Part shown: piece after piece, positions 45,235-59,700 of the stretch
How positions within the stretch are numbered: position 1 is the stretch's first letter
Layout of the letters: the number at the start of each line of letters is the position of its first letter
Origin: Dromaius novaehollandiae
Taxonomy: Eukaryota; Chordata; Aves; Casuariiformes; Dromaiidae
DNA length: 64,000 bases
Direction: 5' to 3'
NCBI RefSeq assembly: GCF_036370855.1
Contig: NC_088102.1
Span: forward strand, 43,437,835-43,501,834
The notes under the pieces: model-generated
Seen by the model: the letters and a program-made list of their open reading frames with translations, nothing else
What the model was told of the DNA's origin: nothing
Databases searched by the model: none
Position numbers and translations under genes: made by a program

Positions 45235-46384
45235 GTGAGCCGCCGCGGCGACCGGGCAAGGGCACGCCGGGCCGGGGCGAAGCGAGGCAGCGGCGGGGCC
45301 CCGCCTGGGCAGGCCGCGGCTTCACCCCCCTGCCGAGCAGCGGCCGCAGCAGCCGGGCCTCTTCTTAAAGGGACAGGCCCCTTCCCCGCCCTGCCCGCCG
45401 GATGCGCCCCGATACCGCCGCTCGGCCGCCCCTCCCCCACGGCCCCCTCCTCCGCCGGCGCGGGCTCCGCGGCGCGGGGGGCGCGCGGGCGGCGCCAGGC
45501 GGTGGCGCGCGGGCGAGCGGAGGGGGCGCCGCGGCGCTGTTGCGGGGCGCGCGCGGGCGGGGCCGCCGGCGGCGCGGGGGGGCGGCGGGGGCGCGCGGGC
45601 GGCGGGGGGGCGGGCGGCCGCGCGGCCCCGCGCCGTCACATGGCAGCGCGCGCGTGGAGCCGCCGGGGCGGCGCGCGGCCGTTGGTAACTTTCCGCGTCG
45701 TGGCGGCGGGGGCGGCCGGCGCCGCGCTGCCCCCCGGGGCGGGGGGGGGGAGGGGGCGCGGCCGCCCCCGGTGGCGCGGGGCCGCGGTGCTGGTGCCCGT
45801 CGCTCCGCGGGCGGCTCCGCGCGGGCGCCCCGGGGACGGGTCTTGCCAAGCGTCGTCACGTCCGAAGATGTCAAACTCGAGGCCTGGAGCGGGGACGGCC
45901 CGAGGCAGCCGGAGCAGGACGGCCCTCAGCGCGCCCCGGCTCTGGCCTAGGCCGTGGACTTCGTTTGCCCGCTGCATGATGCAACCCGGCGGTTAACGCT
46001 CCGGCTTCTCCCGGCACGCGCTCTTCCCCGTCGGCTCCCGGCTCTGTGAAGTCACGGTCTGGCAGCGAGCTCCGGATGGTCATGGGCACCCGCTGGCAAG
46101 GCGCTGCTTGTGGCGCTGGGGTCATTGCTTCAGAAGTACCAGGCTAGGTGTATACGAAACACAGTTTGGTGTCCTGTTTGCACCGGTAAATACATACACT
46201 AGGAAAAGCCACGCTAAGGCTGTGGTATAAAGTCTAAACCAGTTTCACTGCAAACACAGTGTCAATACAATTTCTGTTTCAATTAATACGTTATTTAACG
46301 TTATACCTTCTTTTTGTTACCCTACTGCTGATCCTGTGTGGTAAATTTCAGTCTCAGCAGTGTCATTGTATGTGATAACAATCA

Positions 46385-46440
46385 ACTTTTTTAGATTATA
46401 TTGTTGTATACAATATAGCAATCAATTTCTTTAGATTGTT
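46385..46440. repeat. Diverged short direct repeat
   Basis: ATCAACTTTTTTAGATTATA and ATCAATTTCTTTAGATTGTT occur about 40 bp apart, likely an old local duplication in intron 1 of INO80. Confidence 0.4.
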
Positions 46441-47641
46441 TTTTCCTTTGCACATATAAGACAGTGCAAGTCAAGTTCTTTCATCCTGTAGTGAAACATC
46501 TTTATATGCATTGTTAGACTTTTACTTTTCCATCATACAAATAACTGTATTATTCAGATTTACACAGCACACCTGATATGCCTCACCACCTATACATCAC
46601 CAAACCTCCATTTGACGTTATTCAGAAATGATGCGTTTGTGTCGTCATTCCTTTAATGTGTATGTGTAAGAGTATGCTATGATATCCTGGGATTGATAAA
46701 GTAGTGAGCAGACAGGGAAAAGAACAAGAAGAAGGGCTATAGCTCGAATCTTTCCCCATCTTTTACAAATGATTCCTTTAATTCTGGACTTCTAGTCCAT
46801 CTCTTGCATGTATATCTTAAGGTTTCTTAAAATACTGCCTTGCGTTTCATGACTATTTAAATTAGCAAGTTTTGTTCCTTTTGGGTATAATGTAATTAGG
46901 TGTAAAGTCTGCAACAAGCATGCTACTTGACAAGCTAAATTATGTGCTAGTGATTGGTCTAGATGGCAAGAATAAAAATGGTCCTCGTAGGGTTCCCTTG
47001 GACATAGTTCCCTTTTCATGAACTGGGGTAGAGGGCGGGAAAAAACAAACTAAAAACAAATCATCCATGCAGTTTGTATCCTGTGCATACAGAGAAAGAA
47101 AGAGGAGCAAAGGCAGTGGCAGTGTATCAGGGTAACCGCTGATGTTGTTATATGACTTGTAATGCAGAAAGTATGGATGCGTCATCAGAGATCTTCAGAA
47201 ATGCTCTTCACAGCTCTTCTGGGACAAGACTTAACCTCTGCTGAACAGTTAGACTGGTTGGTTTCCCCTGGTCATTTTTGTATTAGTTTAAACATGGGAA
47301 CTGAGCTGTGACTTGCCAACTTCTGTGTTTGGTAGCTTTATATGTATCTTTTAAGGTATTCTGTGATTCACTTACATATATGCTTCTAATAAAATTTATG
47401 GAGAGCTGTGTAGCTTTTTTCATAATAAATTGGGCCCCATCTGTGACTGCTATTTCTCCAATTGGAGAATCCAAAGCTGGTGTCTACTGGCTCTGCAGCT
47501 CTATATTTAAAAGCTATTAAAAGGTGGAACTGAGATCAATGAAATGCTACCTCATTCCTTGGAAAGCAATAAGAAACATTGCCACAAAAGTAAGGTAGTA
47601 AAGTACTGCATATAGAATAGTATCTAATTTTAACTGGATTT

Positions 47642-47701
47642 CATTAGAATTTCAATTGTAATGTTTCATTACATTAGAATTTCAATTGTAATGTTTCATT
47701 A
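47642..47701. repeat. 30-bp perfect tandem duplication
   Basis: Two identical 30-bp copies (47642-47671 and 47672-47701) that start CATTAGAATTTCAATTG. Each copy itself has an internal near-palindrome around CAATTG. There is no divergence, so the duplication is recent or an assembly effect. Confidence 0.9.
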
Positions 47702-50700
47702 CATGCAATTAAAATTGCTTCTTTTTTCATTTCAAATTGAAAAGGTGAAAACTTGCTCTTCAGTTTCATATACATGTCTTTTATTCATTCGATTTGAATT
47801 TAATGGAAACAGAGGCCTTTAAGTTCATATGAAATATCTTCCTTTTTTTTTCTTTTTTTAAACAATAATGTCTTGTATATCAATTTTGTTTAAAAGACTT
47901 CCTGCCCTAAGAAAAAGACAATATGGCAATTACATTTGGATTTAAGACCAGGCATATAGGGTACTGTAGAAAAGGGTTGTCAGTGTAACTATATTATCAA
48001 GACAAGCTACAAGGTGGGGGAGAGAGGGAAGATGAGCGTATAGTTCTCCAAGCGAAATGCCAGTTAAAACTCTTCAATACCACCACAGTTGTCTGTTAGA
48101 GATTTTGTCTATAAAGAAACTGACAAAAAATACACCCCTTAACTGATGCTACTGTATGCTAATATAAGTTTTCTGTATAAATCTTGACTTAATCTGCTGT
48201 GTAGATGTGTATGTCTGTATGTCAAGGGTTATCTTGGAGATGTTACTACTACTGAGGCAAATTCTTGCACTGTTCTGCTGTTCTGGTGAGAGTTGTGTGT
48301 CTCAGTTTTGAATTTCTTCAAGAAAGAAAAGTACCTTGGTAGTTCTTACTAGTCTTGATAAGCTGGTATCAAAATATAAAGCATGAAAAGACCAGGGGAA
48401 AAAAAACAGAAAACTGCCAAGACTGTGAGGGAGCTTAAAATCATGTAGAAAGTTATGTTCTCACTCTCCTGGCTTCAGTTTTTAATTCTGCTGTATGTAT
48501 AAGACTTTCCGTGATGGAAATAGGCATATGAGAGATGCATATTTTCCTGTGTACGCTGGATTTCAACCTTTTGTCCACTTAAAACAAGAGTTAAAAGGAG
48601 GAGAAATGAGAAATTGTGCTTTTGTTTGCTGAAGCACTTGGACGAGTGACTGTGCTCACCTGCTCGCTGATAACACTGAGTATATATGCTGCTAGCATGT
48701 AGTGAGTGAAACCATTTGAATTCGTTTTACCTTGTTAATTTGTCTTGCATTTGCCGTAACCTAAGAAGAGGTACCGTGGATTAGCCGATATGTTGTACCT
48801 TATACCCCCCCCCCCGGTAGCTTGCTTTTTTTGTATGTGCCCTTGGTTAGGAATGTTACTATTTACTGTAACATTTGTTGTCATTGTTAGGTGTAAAGAG
48901 GAGAAAAAGTAATCCTCTGGGCCTTGCCTGAGATGTAGTAATGCCACTGAGCAAAGAGGGAGTGGGGCAGCTAAAAGAAAAAGACTCTTGGAGGAAAAGT
49001 CCTCCTTAAACCAGCCATACAAAGCTCGCAGCAGGGCAGGAATGCGGAGCTGTGCACCTGCTGCTTGTGGGGCTGCTGGTCTACATCGATATTGGTTGGA
49101 CAGCAAAAGCTTGTGGGACTTCCATTCAGAAGCAGACAGTAGGTATTTGTTTAAACTAGGAAAGTCTGCTTTTAAAGCTAAGCTGCTTCGTGAAAGCAGT
49201 ATATTTACTGTTTGGTTGCTGCAGGTCAGTGGGCATAAACTTGGAAACCTTGTTATAAAATATAACTCTGCTTTCTGAAAATGGCCTTGGAGGATTCTTC
49301 CCTAAAGCTGGGTGTTTATTTACTGGCTAGATGTTCTAATGGACTGACCTGAAAAACAAAAAAACCCTCACACTTACAGTAACATTGAACTAAGCAATGT
49401 GATGTAAAACAGAATGAGGAGGACTTCTTAAAAATGAGCTTAGATCTTTAAAAAATATATCATTTTGAAGGTCTGAAGGTCATTTACATGAAGTCGAGAG
49501 CTGATTTCAAAATGCACTGGCAGTATTTTACTTGTTCCTTTAATAATTTAAAGGGCCACATGATACAATTAGTTTCTGCATGAGCTTATGATTAAGTAAG
49601 AATGTTAAAGAATTAGGTGCCGGCCTGCCAGCTAGTACACCTGCTATTGGGATCCTGAGGCTAATTTCCTAAACTGTTACTACTTTGGGGGAGAGGAAAG
49701 GAGGAGAGAGAAGGCAAACAACTCTACTAAATTTGATACTGAAACTTAGTATGATATTGAAGTACATTAGTAAGGAAGTCATGACAGCAGAACCATTACT
49801 CAGCAGTATCCAACCATTTTACCACCTGTAACATGATTATCTAAACGTTATCACCAGCAATAAAAAACATTTTGAAAATCAGTATTTCTGCAGTCCTCCT
49901 TAAACTGAGTAGGCAAAACTGTAGGTTTGTATCAAAAATGGCAAAGAAAAGTGGAACGAATGTCATCGCCATTTAAACCTGCTGAAACAATGTCTTTGAT
50001 TTCCTGGACCCTTTTACCTACTTTAGTGGATAAGGCTGTTGTGTGCGTCTCATTTGTTTTGTTCCCATCTTCTGTCACTTCAGCGTTTGAGCAATTTTAG
50101 CCATTGGAAGTCTTTGTTTCTTAAAACTTGTAATAGGAACGAAAGAGTAGAGAATAAAGAGATAGCTGTCAGCTTCCTTTATTACTACTTTGATCAGCAG
50201 AGAAGCACTGTGCAACTGTTAGCATGTAAATAAATGAAAGGCAGAATTAAGGGGTTGAACTACTCTCTATGGCTGTATAACACTTTTACTGAATTTGTTT
50301 TGGGCATTGTTTTTACATTTGAGACTATTGTTAAGCTCTCTTGTTTTTCCTTGGTTATTCAGTAGGCGAGAGACAGGTGGGTAACTTTTTTGAGGAGAAT
50401 GCTGATTAACATTGTATATACAGGAGCCTCTTGGGGAAATTAAAGTGGAAAACAGGCAGAAGTTTCCATCTTTTTCTTTGGGTAGAATATAGATTACTTT
50501 TACTATGCAAGCACAAGGAGGACTTTGTTAAATGTAGAAATGTGAGGTTTCCTGATCTGAGAAATAATACTTACGAACACAATTATTTGCCAAAAGTATG
50601 GATGAGTCAGGTATTTAGCACATCTCATAGTACACAAAAAAGGCAATTTAATGTATTAAAATACTGAATGAAAACTCACTTTTTGCCGTTACCGCAGTCA

Positions 50701-53517
50701 TTGCAGATCGAGGATGTTATTGCTGGCTTTCACAGATGCGTGGGAACTCTGTGCAGTATGAATGAGCCGCTCCAGAGGAAATGCCTTGGTTTTCCAATTA
50801 GCAAACACATCTGCTATGGTCATCTTTTCATAGGTTCATTTTATCTTGCAAATAAGGAAATGGTATTCTGCTGGGTTATCTCTCTAAGCTGTCTCCCTGT
50901 AGAGCCAGACGAGCACCAGTGCCTGCGCAAAGGAGCGGCAATGGTGTGGGCTGGTGGCAGCGCTGACAGACCAGCTCTTAGGCAAGCACATCTGAGCAGC
51001 TAGAAAAGTATCCAGTTAATCAGTTTAGACCAGGAATATGACCGTATTTGTTCTGCCTCTAACCTGTTTGCTGTCTTGTAATTAAAAACTTTTTTTTTGT
51101 TTTTTTGTTTTTCCTGTTAAGCTTGTACAGTTTTGAGGGCAAGTGTGGTCAGGGTGAAAAAGAGCCTGGCAAACCTGTTAGTTTCCCCAGAAGCAGTGAA
51201 GCCCCATAAGGCCATGTGTGCTCAGTGCCCCTTCAGGCAGGTTTCTTTCCTGCAGTGCCTCAAGGGCAAGCAGTGTTACCAAATGTTGACTTTCAGGAAG
51301 GACGTTCTCTGCAAAGGGCAGACAGCTGAAAGGTGCCTTATGCTTCTGAGCAAAACCTTAAAGCATCATACTTACACGTGACATTTTGGCTGGGAGACTA
51401 AAATAATATGATAGTCATGTAACACATGCTAGTTCTTGTTTACAGATGTACTTTCAAATGCAGTGATAAAAGGTGTCCCCGTATTCTGTTTCTGGTGTGA
51501 TATGAGGGATTGTATCAGGCCTCTATATTATTTTTACTGGTGATGTGAAAGAAAACCACTTTCACCTTCTTGGTGTCCTTTACTATCCCCTCCTATAAAG
51601 ATTTCTTCTGTCAGAGGCACAAGGTTAACACTTCTTCTCTTTTCCTAACCTCTTTACTTTCCTCATGGTCCTGTGTGTTGGAAGGCAGTCTTTGAGTTAC
51701 TTTTTTTTCAGGTGGGTGTTAAGGAATAAGACACACACAGATGAAAACTTCAGAAATAAATAAGGGCTTGGAAAACATGAATCTTAATCCCCTTTTCATA
51801 GGGAAGGCTTTCAGGTGCTTTGTTCTGGCTGTTAACCTCTGCTGAAAACAGATATAACAGAGGTCATTCATTCTGTTTTTGTCAGGTGTAAGAAGATCTA
51901 GCATATAGAAAATTGAACCTAGATAGCTTCAGTCTAAAATTCATTTTCAGATGACGGTTGCTATCCTGTCTAAAATTTCTGGGCTGCTGTTCTTTCTTCT
52001 GTATGACTAAAGACTTTGAAATGAGGCTAGGTGTTTTTTCTGTTAAAAAAAAGGTGCTCTTGTTCAACCACAGCTATTAGGCTCAAGGTAGTAATCAGTT
52101 AATCATAGCTTTTTGTAATCTCGGGAATTCTGAAAGTGGTTTGTAGTTTTCAAGGATAAGAGACTTGAAAAAAGTTAGTCACTGATTTTTGGACTGTATA
52201 CATAGAGCAATTTGAAGACCTTAAAGCTTAGTTTATGTTTTCACATGTATAAGCTTAAAACAGTTTAATAATTGAACATATATATAATGTTTTGGAGTAA
52301 ATGAGAGTGTGAAGTTTGCTTCAGGTTTTGTGTATTTTAAAAATATGATACAAACCAGAAGAATGCTTTAGAAGAACAGGTAATCTAATAAATCGTTCAA
52401 AAGCTGATCGTTTTATTTTTGTTCTCCACCAGAGACAAAAGCTTAAGCTGAAGGCCTTCATTTGTTAGTAAATATTATCCTACTTAGGGCATTGACAGCA
52501 CTTTCATTTTTACAGGAACAGTTTTGAATTTTGAAATAAATGTATTTTAAAATTATCTTTCTCACTATTACTGTAACAATCATTAAGACATCTTTTGTAA
52601 TTGAAGAAAAATAAAAGTGCAGTTGACAGAGCAATAAAATGTTTTGGTAGCTTTGTCTGTAATGTATGCATGATGCAAATGCGGTGGGTTGTTTTTTCTT
52701 TTTTTGAGAATCAAATCCCAAGGGCATGTGAAGGTAAAAATCAGGAAGGAAACTTTTATTAGTTAAGAACCAGAAAGCTAGAGTGATGTGTTTTAAATTT
52801 GTAATTGGAGAAAGCATATAATAAATTACAAATCATGTATTACTTTTTCAGTAATATTGATAGTTGAATTATAGATTGGAAGCTTTTTTGGTCAAGTATT
52901 TGTAGCTTGTTTGTGCAACAGGTAGCCGTTTCTGGGTGCTGTGAGAGAAACGCTGCTTTTGAATAAAGGAAGGGTCCTAGAAGTATTCTGTAGACTAAGC
53001 TGTGGATTGAATTGTAAAAACATAAAAGATATTTTCAGTGTTCTTATTTGGAGTAGCTTTATATATATGATTCAACTTAAAAATAATCACCTAATTACTT
53101 GCATTTGTTTTATATGATACATGGCTGCCCTCACTATTCAGAACGTTATCTTTAACAGTGATGAAAGTTTACTTGAGGTGTTCAAGGACTGGATTCATTG
53201 TACTTTGTGTTTCTATGTCATTGTTTGCTAAAGCATTTGGATTATCATACTAGGTCAGAGCAGTGCTCATTCCAATCAAAATCTATCACAAATTCATAGA
53301 AGACTAAGAATCTAATTTTTGGCTATGTTAATATTGTGCTGGAAATCTTAGTGTAAGTTTCTGTTTCTTCAATATACTTGTTAACTGCAAACCAAAGCTT
53401 GTTGATGGGGATTTTAAAATAAAGTTTTAGTTTAAAATAATAGGCAGTGGGTATTGTCTGCTCATCTAGTTCTTTCTTTTCAAAGGTGGTGATGATAATG
53501 ATATTTCTTCCTAACAG

Positions 53518-53703
53518 TTGCGTGTTTGGAGGCATCTGTGCATGAGGAGAAGTTTGTTCTATGGCCTCAGAGCTGGGTGCCAGGGAGGATGGCAGCTGCT
53601 CAGAGCTGGCAAAACCCCTTTATCTACAATATCTGGAGAAAGCTCTGCAGTTGGATCAGTTCCTACGACAGACCTCTGCCATCTTTAACAGGAATATATC
53701 CAG
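53518..53703 (+). CDS. INO80: INO80 exon 2 (5' UTR end and start codon)
   Basis: The 43 non-coding bases 53518-53560 are followed by ATG at 53561, encoding residues 1-47 and two bases of codon 48 (MASELGAREDGSCSELAKPL...). The LYLQYLEKALQLDQFLRQTS segment is nearly the same as in human. The donor is TCCAG|GTACCA. An out-of-frame upstream ATG lies in the UTR part. Confidence 0.95.
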
Positions 53704-56700
53704 GTACCAAAAGCTTTTCTGTTTTCATTTGGGAATAATGAGGAAAAGCAAGCATATTTTTAGCATTGTTCCAAGGCAACACCATAGTAAGGGTTTAGTA
53801 GTGACTTGTTCGGTATAATCTTTATTGCTGTAAAGATTTTGCACTGTTCCTTCTCTTACCTCACATTGATAAGTCTGCATGTTGCCAGCCTGGATGCAAA
53901 CTGGCACAGTCTTCTAAAGCTGTTTTTCATAGTTGAATGGCCAAAAATTTCTTCATCTGCAGAAAGTAGGATGAACAAGTACTGAGTTGATCTTTCAGGG
54001 AACTGGCCCATAACCATAAGTGAAATGCAAAGACCATTGTGAGATGCAGAATTTATGTGGAAGAAAGTAAGTTCTGCCGTTGAGAAATGAGTCATCAAAG
54101 TGAAGTTTCTATCCCAAAGCAATTTACTTTCAGTTTCGTTAGTGTTTTGGATTGGAACGGTAAAGTCACAGGACTGAAAACTGGGTGGGTAATAGATAAT
54201 GGGTATATTACAGGCACGTAATAAGATACACATAAGGAGTAGAAAAAGTAGGTGCTGTATATTTTTTGTATATACAGTAGTGTTGAGACTGGCAATATTG
54301 TACTTTAGTTTGACTCAACACTGCAGTTTATTGCTTAGTTCAGACTTCTCAAATTAAGTACCTAGTTAGAGACTGAGGGTGCAGTTTGGTAGCGTAGCCA
54401 GGCTGGCCTGATGATTAACTGCTACTGAAAGGGTTTAACCAGAAATTATTAACAGCAGTATTTCCAATGTGTACAATTATGTCTGAGACCTTCTTAATTT
54501 TCAAACCTTAGAAAAATGGCCACACGTAAGAAAAAGTCCTAGGGATATTCTGTTTTGAATATTTGCCTCTCATTTTGACCATATTGTGTATCTTATTGCA
54601 GTGATGAAAGTGAAGATGGATTGGATGACAATCCTTTGCTCCCTCAGTCTGGGGATCCCCTGATGCAAGTTAAGGAAGAACCTCCAAACTCTTTGCTTGG
54701 GGAATCTTCTGGAGCAGGAAATTCCGGGATGTTGAACACTCATTCCCTGAATGGAGTACTGCAGCCAGGTAGGCATGCACTAGGTTGAATCTCTGCTTAC
54801 TTTGGGATAAGATGGGAAAAGTTTTACTTCTTAAGAATTTTTTTTTTCCTCTGAACAGAACCAAAGTCTGAAAAGGGGAGCTTTTATAACTTTTCCAAAC
54901 TGAAGAAGAGCAGAAAGTGGCTGAAGGTAAGCATATTGGGAAGAAATGTGGCTGTTATTAAATATGTGAGTAGAGCCCAAGTAACACCCTGCAGACAGTG
55001 ATAAATGAGTGGTTCCATGTTGTCATCCACTGTGGATCATGAAGACCCAAACATGTAAGCAAGCAGACAGCAATAAGAAAATGCGTTGAGCTCTGGTCAG
55101 AGTATTATCAGAAATGTAATTTCCAAATACAGTAAGTTTTTGTGGTCATCTTGATAGTCCTCTAATTTTACTTCACATTTACTGCTGAGAGCTTAGGAAG
55201 CTAGACTTATGTGTTTAAGAGCTGCTTTAAGATTATGTGGTGTCATCTTAACTGATGCAAAATCTCACATTGAAAAAAATGTATGAGTGACTATAGAGAT
55301 ATGGTAATATTTTGTAGGTCACTGAAAAGAGGGCTCCAAAGGAATTCTTTTCTCCTACACTGTGTTGGACTCTTTACTGCACTAATTTTTGCTGTAAATG
55401 GAGCTAGTGTCCCTTGCTAAGAAAACAGGAATGCTTTTATATACATTAAAAACACCTACCAAAAAAAAGCGTTCTACAGAGGCCTTCTCATCTTGGAAAG
55501 GGAAAGAAAGAGTACATGACAGTAGATAATAAATATTGTATTAGGTCTTGCGTAGAACAAGATAAAATTATAGTCTCTGCAGATTTGATGCTTTCATTTC
55601 CATTGTGTAACAATGGACAGTAGTCTTCTCTGTTTTGGTGAGCACTGCATTTTAGTTAAATTTCACAATGAGTGTACATTCAGAAACTTGAAGTGGTTTT
55701 AGTACACGGTACAAATTAGGATGACCTATTATGAAAAATATTAAATAGACATATGGGACTCAGCCGAATATTTGTTTCTAAGCTGAACTCAGTACAAGGT
55801 CCAATGAGGAAGAAAGGACAGAATGGAATGGTGGCTTTATGCGGTCTTTGCATCTTCATTGTAATGTAGACTCCTCTAATGAAAATTAAGTCATTTTAAG
55901 AAACCATTTTGGCTGCTTGTCATCCCCCAAGGCTCTTTGTAGCAATGAAGTACAAGGAAGGGAATTTTGTGATGTATGTGCTTTGCATTATTTGTCCTGC
56001 TATTGTCCCACTTCCAGCTGCATGCCTTGCATCAGGTCTGGCTCTTGTCTGACCTCTTGGCAATCTGATTTAGCACACTAAACTGACAGAAAAGTACCTC
56101 CCCAGCCATCAAAAAATACCTGTATTAGATTAGCTGCTACACAGTACTATATCTCAAAAAGCTGTTTGATATTTGAGGCATTTCAGACGGGAGACACTTT
56201 GTAAATGCTAAGGCCTGTGGCCTTAATTAGGTAGAGGCTCAAGAGTATTCTGCTTAAATAAACAGTTTGGTATAGGGACTTGCGATTGTTAAATTAGTCT
56301 GTTTATTCTTTTCAGAGTATCCTTCTGAGTGATGACTCCAGTGATACAGATTCACCAAGTGATGAGGATGGAGAGGAGGAGGAAGAATTTTCTCTTTCAA
56401 GGGAGGAGCTTCACAATATGCTGCGATTACACAAATATAAGAAACTGCATCAAAGTAAATATAGCAAAGACAAAGAGGTAAATATCCAGATTTTTTGTAT
56501 TTCCTTGGTTTCCTTTGTAAGTGCTTTTTTTGACTCCTCTTACATTTTTCTGAAAAAGTTATAATTGGAGTGGAAAATATCCTGGTTTTTGGTAGTCTAG
56601 AAGAATCTAGCATCAGTTTAAGACAAGGGTAATTTAATTAATTACACACAGATTAGAAAGTTGCTGATCCCTTACACTGAGAATCTCTCCAGTTATGTAG

Positions 56701-59700
56701 ACAGTACTGGTACCTGTGTGTATATAGCTTCCACAGTGCTCTGCCTGTTCACTGGAGCAAGAAGGCAAGAACTGGGTAATATATATGAAAACTGAGGTGC
56801 TGTAGGGTAAATGTTAATACAAGTAGTAGCTGCACTATTCAAGACTAAAATCGTGTATTTAAACCTGAAGCACTACACTTGCATAATCATTGGCTGGGAG
56901 AGGTAAGGTGATGTTTACTTTATTGAAAGGGAGTTCCTAGTTTTCTTCCTACTGTTTTCTCTGGATCTTTTGGGTTTTCCATGCCTTTCTATTTTTCTTT
57001 CTTACCTCTCTTTCCTGTTTTAGATTTTCTTCTCATATTTTCATTTTCTTCTCTTCCTTACAAGAAAATGTCTGCTGATGCATTTCTGCGTTTTTCTTAA
57101 TATCAGGCCAAGTTTCTGTGACCATTCTAATAATATATTCCTTCCTATTGTAAGGGATTTTGCAGACATTTTTGTTGCTATTTTGAATTTCACCAGAAAG
57201 TGAGACTCAGATAAAGGAAGTCATCCTATTTGACTATCAGAGGATGTGTCTGAAATAAATATTTGCCTTCTTACCTTGTATTCCTTGGAAATTTCACCAG
57301 AAAAGTGAAGAAATAGAGATTTCCCACGCAAGCCATTGCTTCTGTCCACATCATTTTCTTGTTTACTCATTAAGTTGTAAACCCAGATTGTGTTAGCTTC
57401 TTGAAATATTACATAATTACAAAAATATTCATATACCCAATTTTCACACAGGTTACAACTTTTGTTAGATTTTACATCAATGTTTATTTCCAGACTGCTG
57501 AGAAGTAATATTCAGTGGAAATAACCAGAGTATTTTCACAGCAGCATTTTACATTTTACATTTACGGGGAGGGGAGGGGAACCCACATCTATCTAAAACA
57601 TTTTTTTTATTAATAGTTTACTTTCTATTCTGATGTTCCCACTTTTCAATAATCTTTGATTAACTTAGTAGTATGCTCAGGTGTAAACAGTTAATTAAAG
57701 AGACTACAGTTCAAAAATTTCCCTGTTTATATGTAACTTGTATATGGTTCTTTAATATTTTAGTTGAATAACACTTGGAAAATACTGACTTTTTTTTAAC
57801 AATTGCAAAAAAATACTGGAGTGACTATACTTTGGTTGATAATCTGAATGTTAAAGTTATTTGTTCCTGTGGAAATGCTTTAAATGCCTTTCATCTAACC
57901 CAGTCCTCTGACATTTTATGATATGATAAATAGAGCAGATATGTAATATAGGAATGCAAGCAAAACAAATAGGAAGTCCTCAGTTGGGCCACTACATGTA
58001 CTGTGCTTCTTGGTGGGTAGCACCCACATGTGAAAGGATAGAACGGTATGATTTGAAACAGTAAGGCTCGCTGCCTGCTCTTCCTCTTCTACGTACCTGG
58101 GGGGGTTTGGTTCCCTCTGTAGAACTTTGGGGGGTACCTCTGGATCAGTGGGTTCACTTTGGGCACTTCATGATCCTTGATAACAATGCTAAATACAGAG
58201 AAGCACATATTTTTTGATCTCTTATTTATGATCAAGATCTGAACTTGTTTACTTGCCATCTCTGTTATCTGCTGTATCTGTTTTCCATTTTCATGCTTAT
58301 TTATATCCACCTCAGTTGCAGCAATATCAGTACTACAGTGCAGGACTGCTCTCGACGCATGATCCTTACTATGAGCAGCAGCGCCACCTGCTAGGACCCA
58401 AGAAAAAGAAGTTTAAAGAAGAGAAAAAAATAAAAGGTAAAGTCACTTGTGTTTTTAACTGATTCTTTTCCACAGGATTTCCTTCCAATAAACATAAGTG
58501 TACAAAGCCTCTAGTTGACAGATGGAAAGCTAATGTCCAGTCTGTCAAAGAAAAATTATCAGAAAACACTGTGCTTTATCTTCTGTCTTCCAGAAAGCTA
58601 GGGTGAAAAAAAGAGCCTGTCTTGAAAGTTCATGGCTTTAGATTTTCTTTATGGACCTCTGGATCTAGAATGAAAGTATCATAGTATTATCGTTTTATAG
58701 CCTGCTTCATTTCTTGGCAATGTTTTGGAATCCACAGATGCTGTTGCATATCATGATCCATTTGCTCAGAGTTTTTAAAACATGATAGTTCCTTGAAAAG
58801 AATAAGAAATGACCCAGTACCTGATACAGTTATTCCTGGATGTATGATTGTAGTGAACAAGAAATGATAGGGAATGAGACTGTTTTCTGGAAATGAGAGG
58901 GAACTGGAAATTGATGTCCAATGTGAATTAAAATAGAATTACTTCTGTAACCTCTCAGCTGGAGTTTCTCAGATGCATGTTTGTCAGGAAGTACAGTTTC
59001 CTTTCTTGATTGAGCTGGCAGCAGCTGTAAATCTGTAAGGAAGCAGGAAGAGAAGGTTGTGAACTGTCAATGTAAAGTGAATTCTCTCTAGTGTAACTAC
59101 TTAAAGTTCGAGATGTGTTTTAAGGAGGCTATTTTGAGCTTCCTTCCTTCCTTCCTTCCTTCCTATCTTCCTGCAACTTCCTTTAACCGTGTATGTTTGT
59201 CTTCACTAATCTTGTAGTATCCATGGTTTTGCATACTCTCAAAGAGTATTTTTAATATTTGATATCAGTATCTGGTAGTTCCTTCTGAAAATGGTGTCTG
59301 TAGTAAGTCATAACATGGAGCGCTGTCTCAACTGATGATGAGTTTGGTTTCAGACTGAATGCTGATCTTGTTATCTTTAAGTATCTTTAAGTAGAATGTT
59401 ACCACAGAGCAAAAAACATTATACCAGATCACAGATATTTTAACTTTTAAGGCATGTTTCCCTGCATGATAGATTTGCATTTCACCACTCTATTAAACAG
59501 GAAAATCATTCAATTACAAAGTAATCGGGAAATATCTGATGTGATGAATGAATGGTGCCAGAACTGGTGCACATGGATAAGTTTTTGTTGTTGGTGGTGG
59601 TTCCACATGTAAATTAGCTAGGATAGCTTAATCGGGAAAGACAGTTGACTAAATGTGGAAAAAAGTTAGAAAAGAAAGCTTCCAAAAGTTGGAAAAGAAA

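Larger units (their letters stand above)
44290..46100 (+). promoter_or_regulatory. INO80: CpG island: INO80 promoter
   Basis: About 1.8 kb of very high GC and CpG density with no TATA box. It includes two ETS-type CTTCCGGT sites, a CCAAT box and a YY1-type motif, and ends in the INO80 first exon and the beginning of intron 1. The many long overlapping frames on both strands are composition artefacts (Ala/Arg/Gly/Pro repeats). Confidence 0.8.
45235..53517 (+). other. INO80: INO80 intron 1 (8.3 kb)
   Basis: Begins in the CpG island and ends at CTAACAG (53511-53517). It contains a 30-bp perfect tandem duplication (47642-47701), a C-run near 48806-48816, T-rich tracts, and no recognisable transposon. 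Open frames at 50668-51003 and 51133-51381 have no family motif. I saw no coding exon. Confidence 0.7.

Noticed and set aside
44194-46125. Many 100-330 codon frames on both strands in the second GC-rich region
   Set aside because: Same composition effect. They overlap each other in most frames, carry no domain, and lie over the INO80 promoter and non-coding exon.
50668-51381. Two plus-strand frames of 111 and 82 codons in INO80 intron 1
   Set aside because: No homology recognised and no matching splice signals; the INO80 5' UTR exon joins past them.
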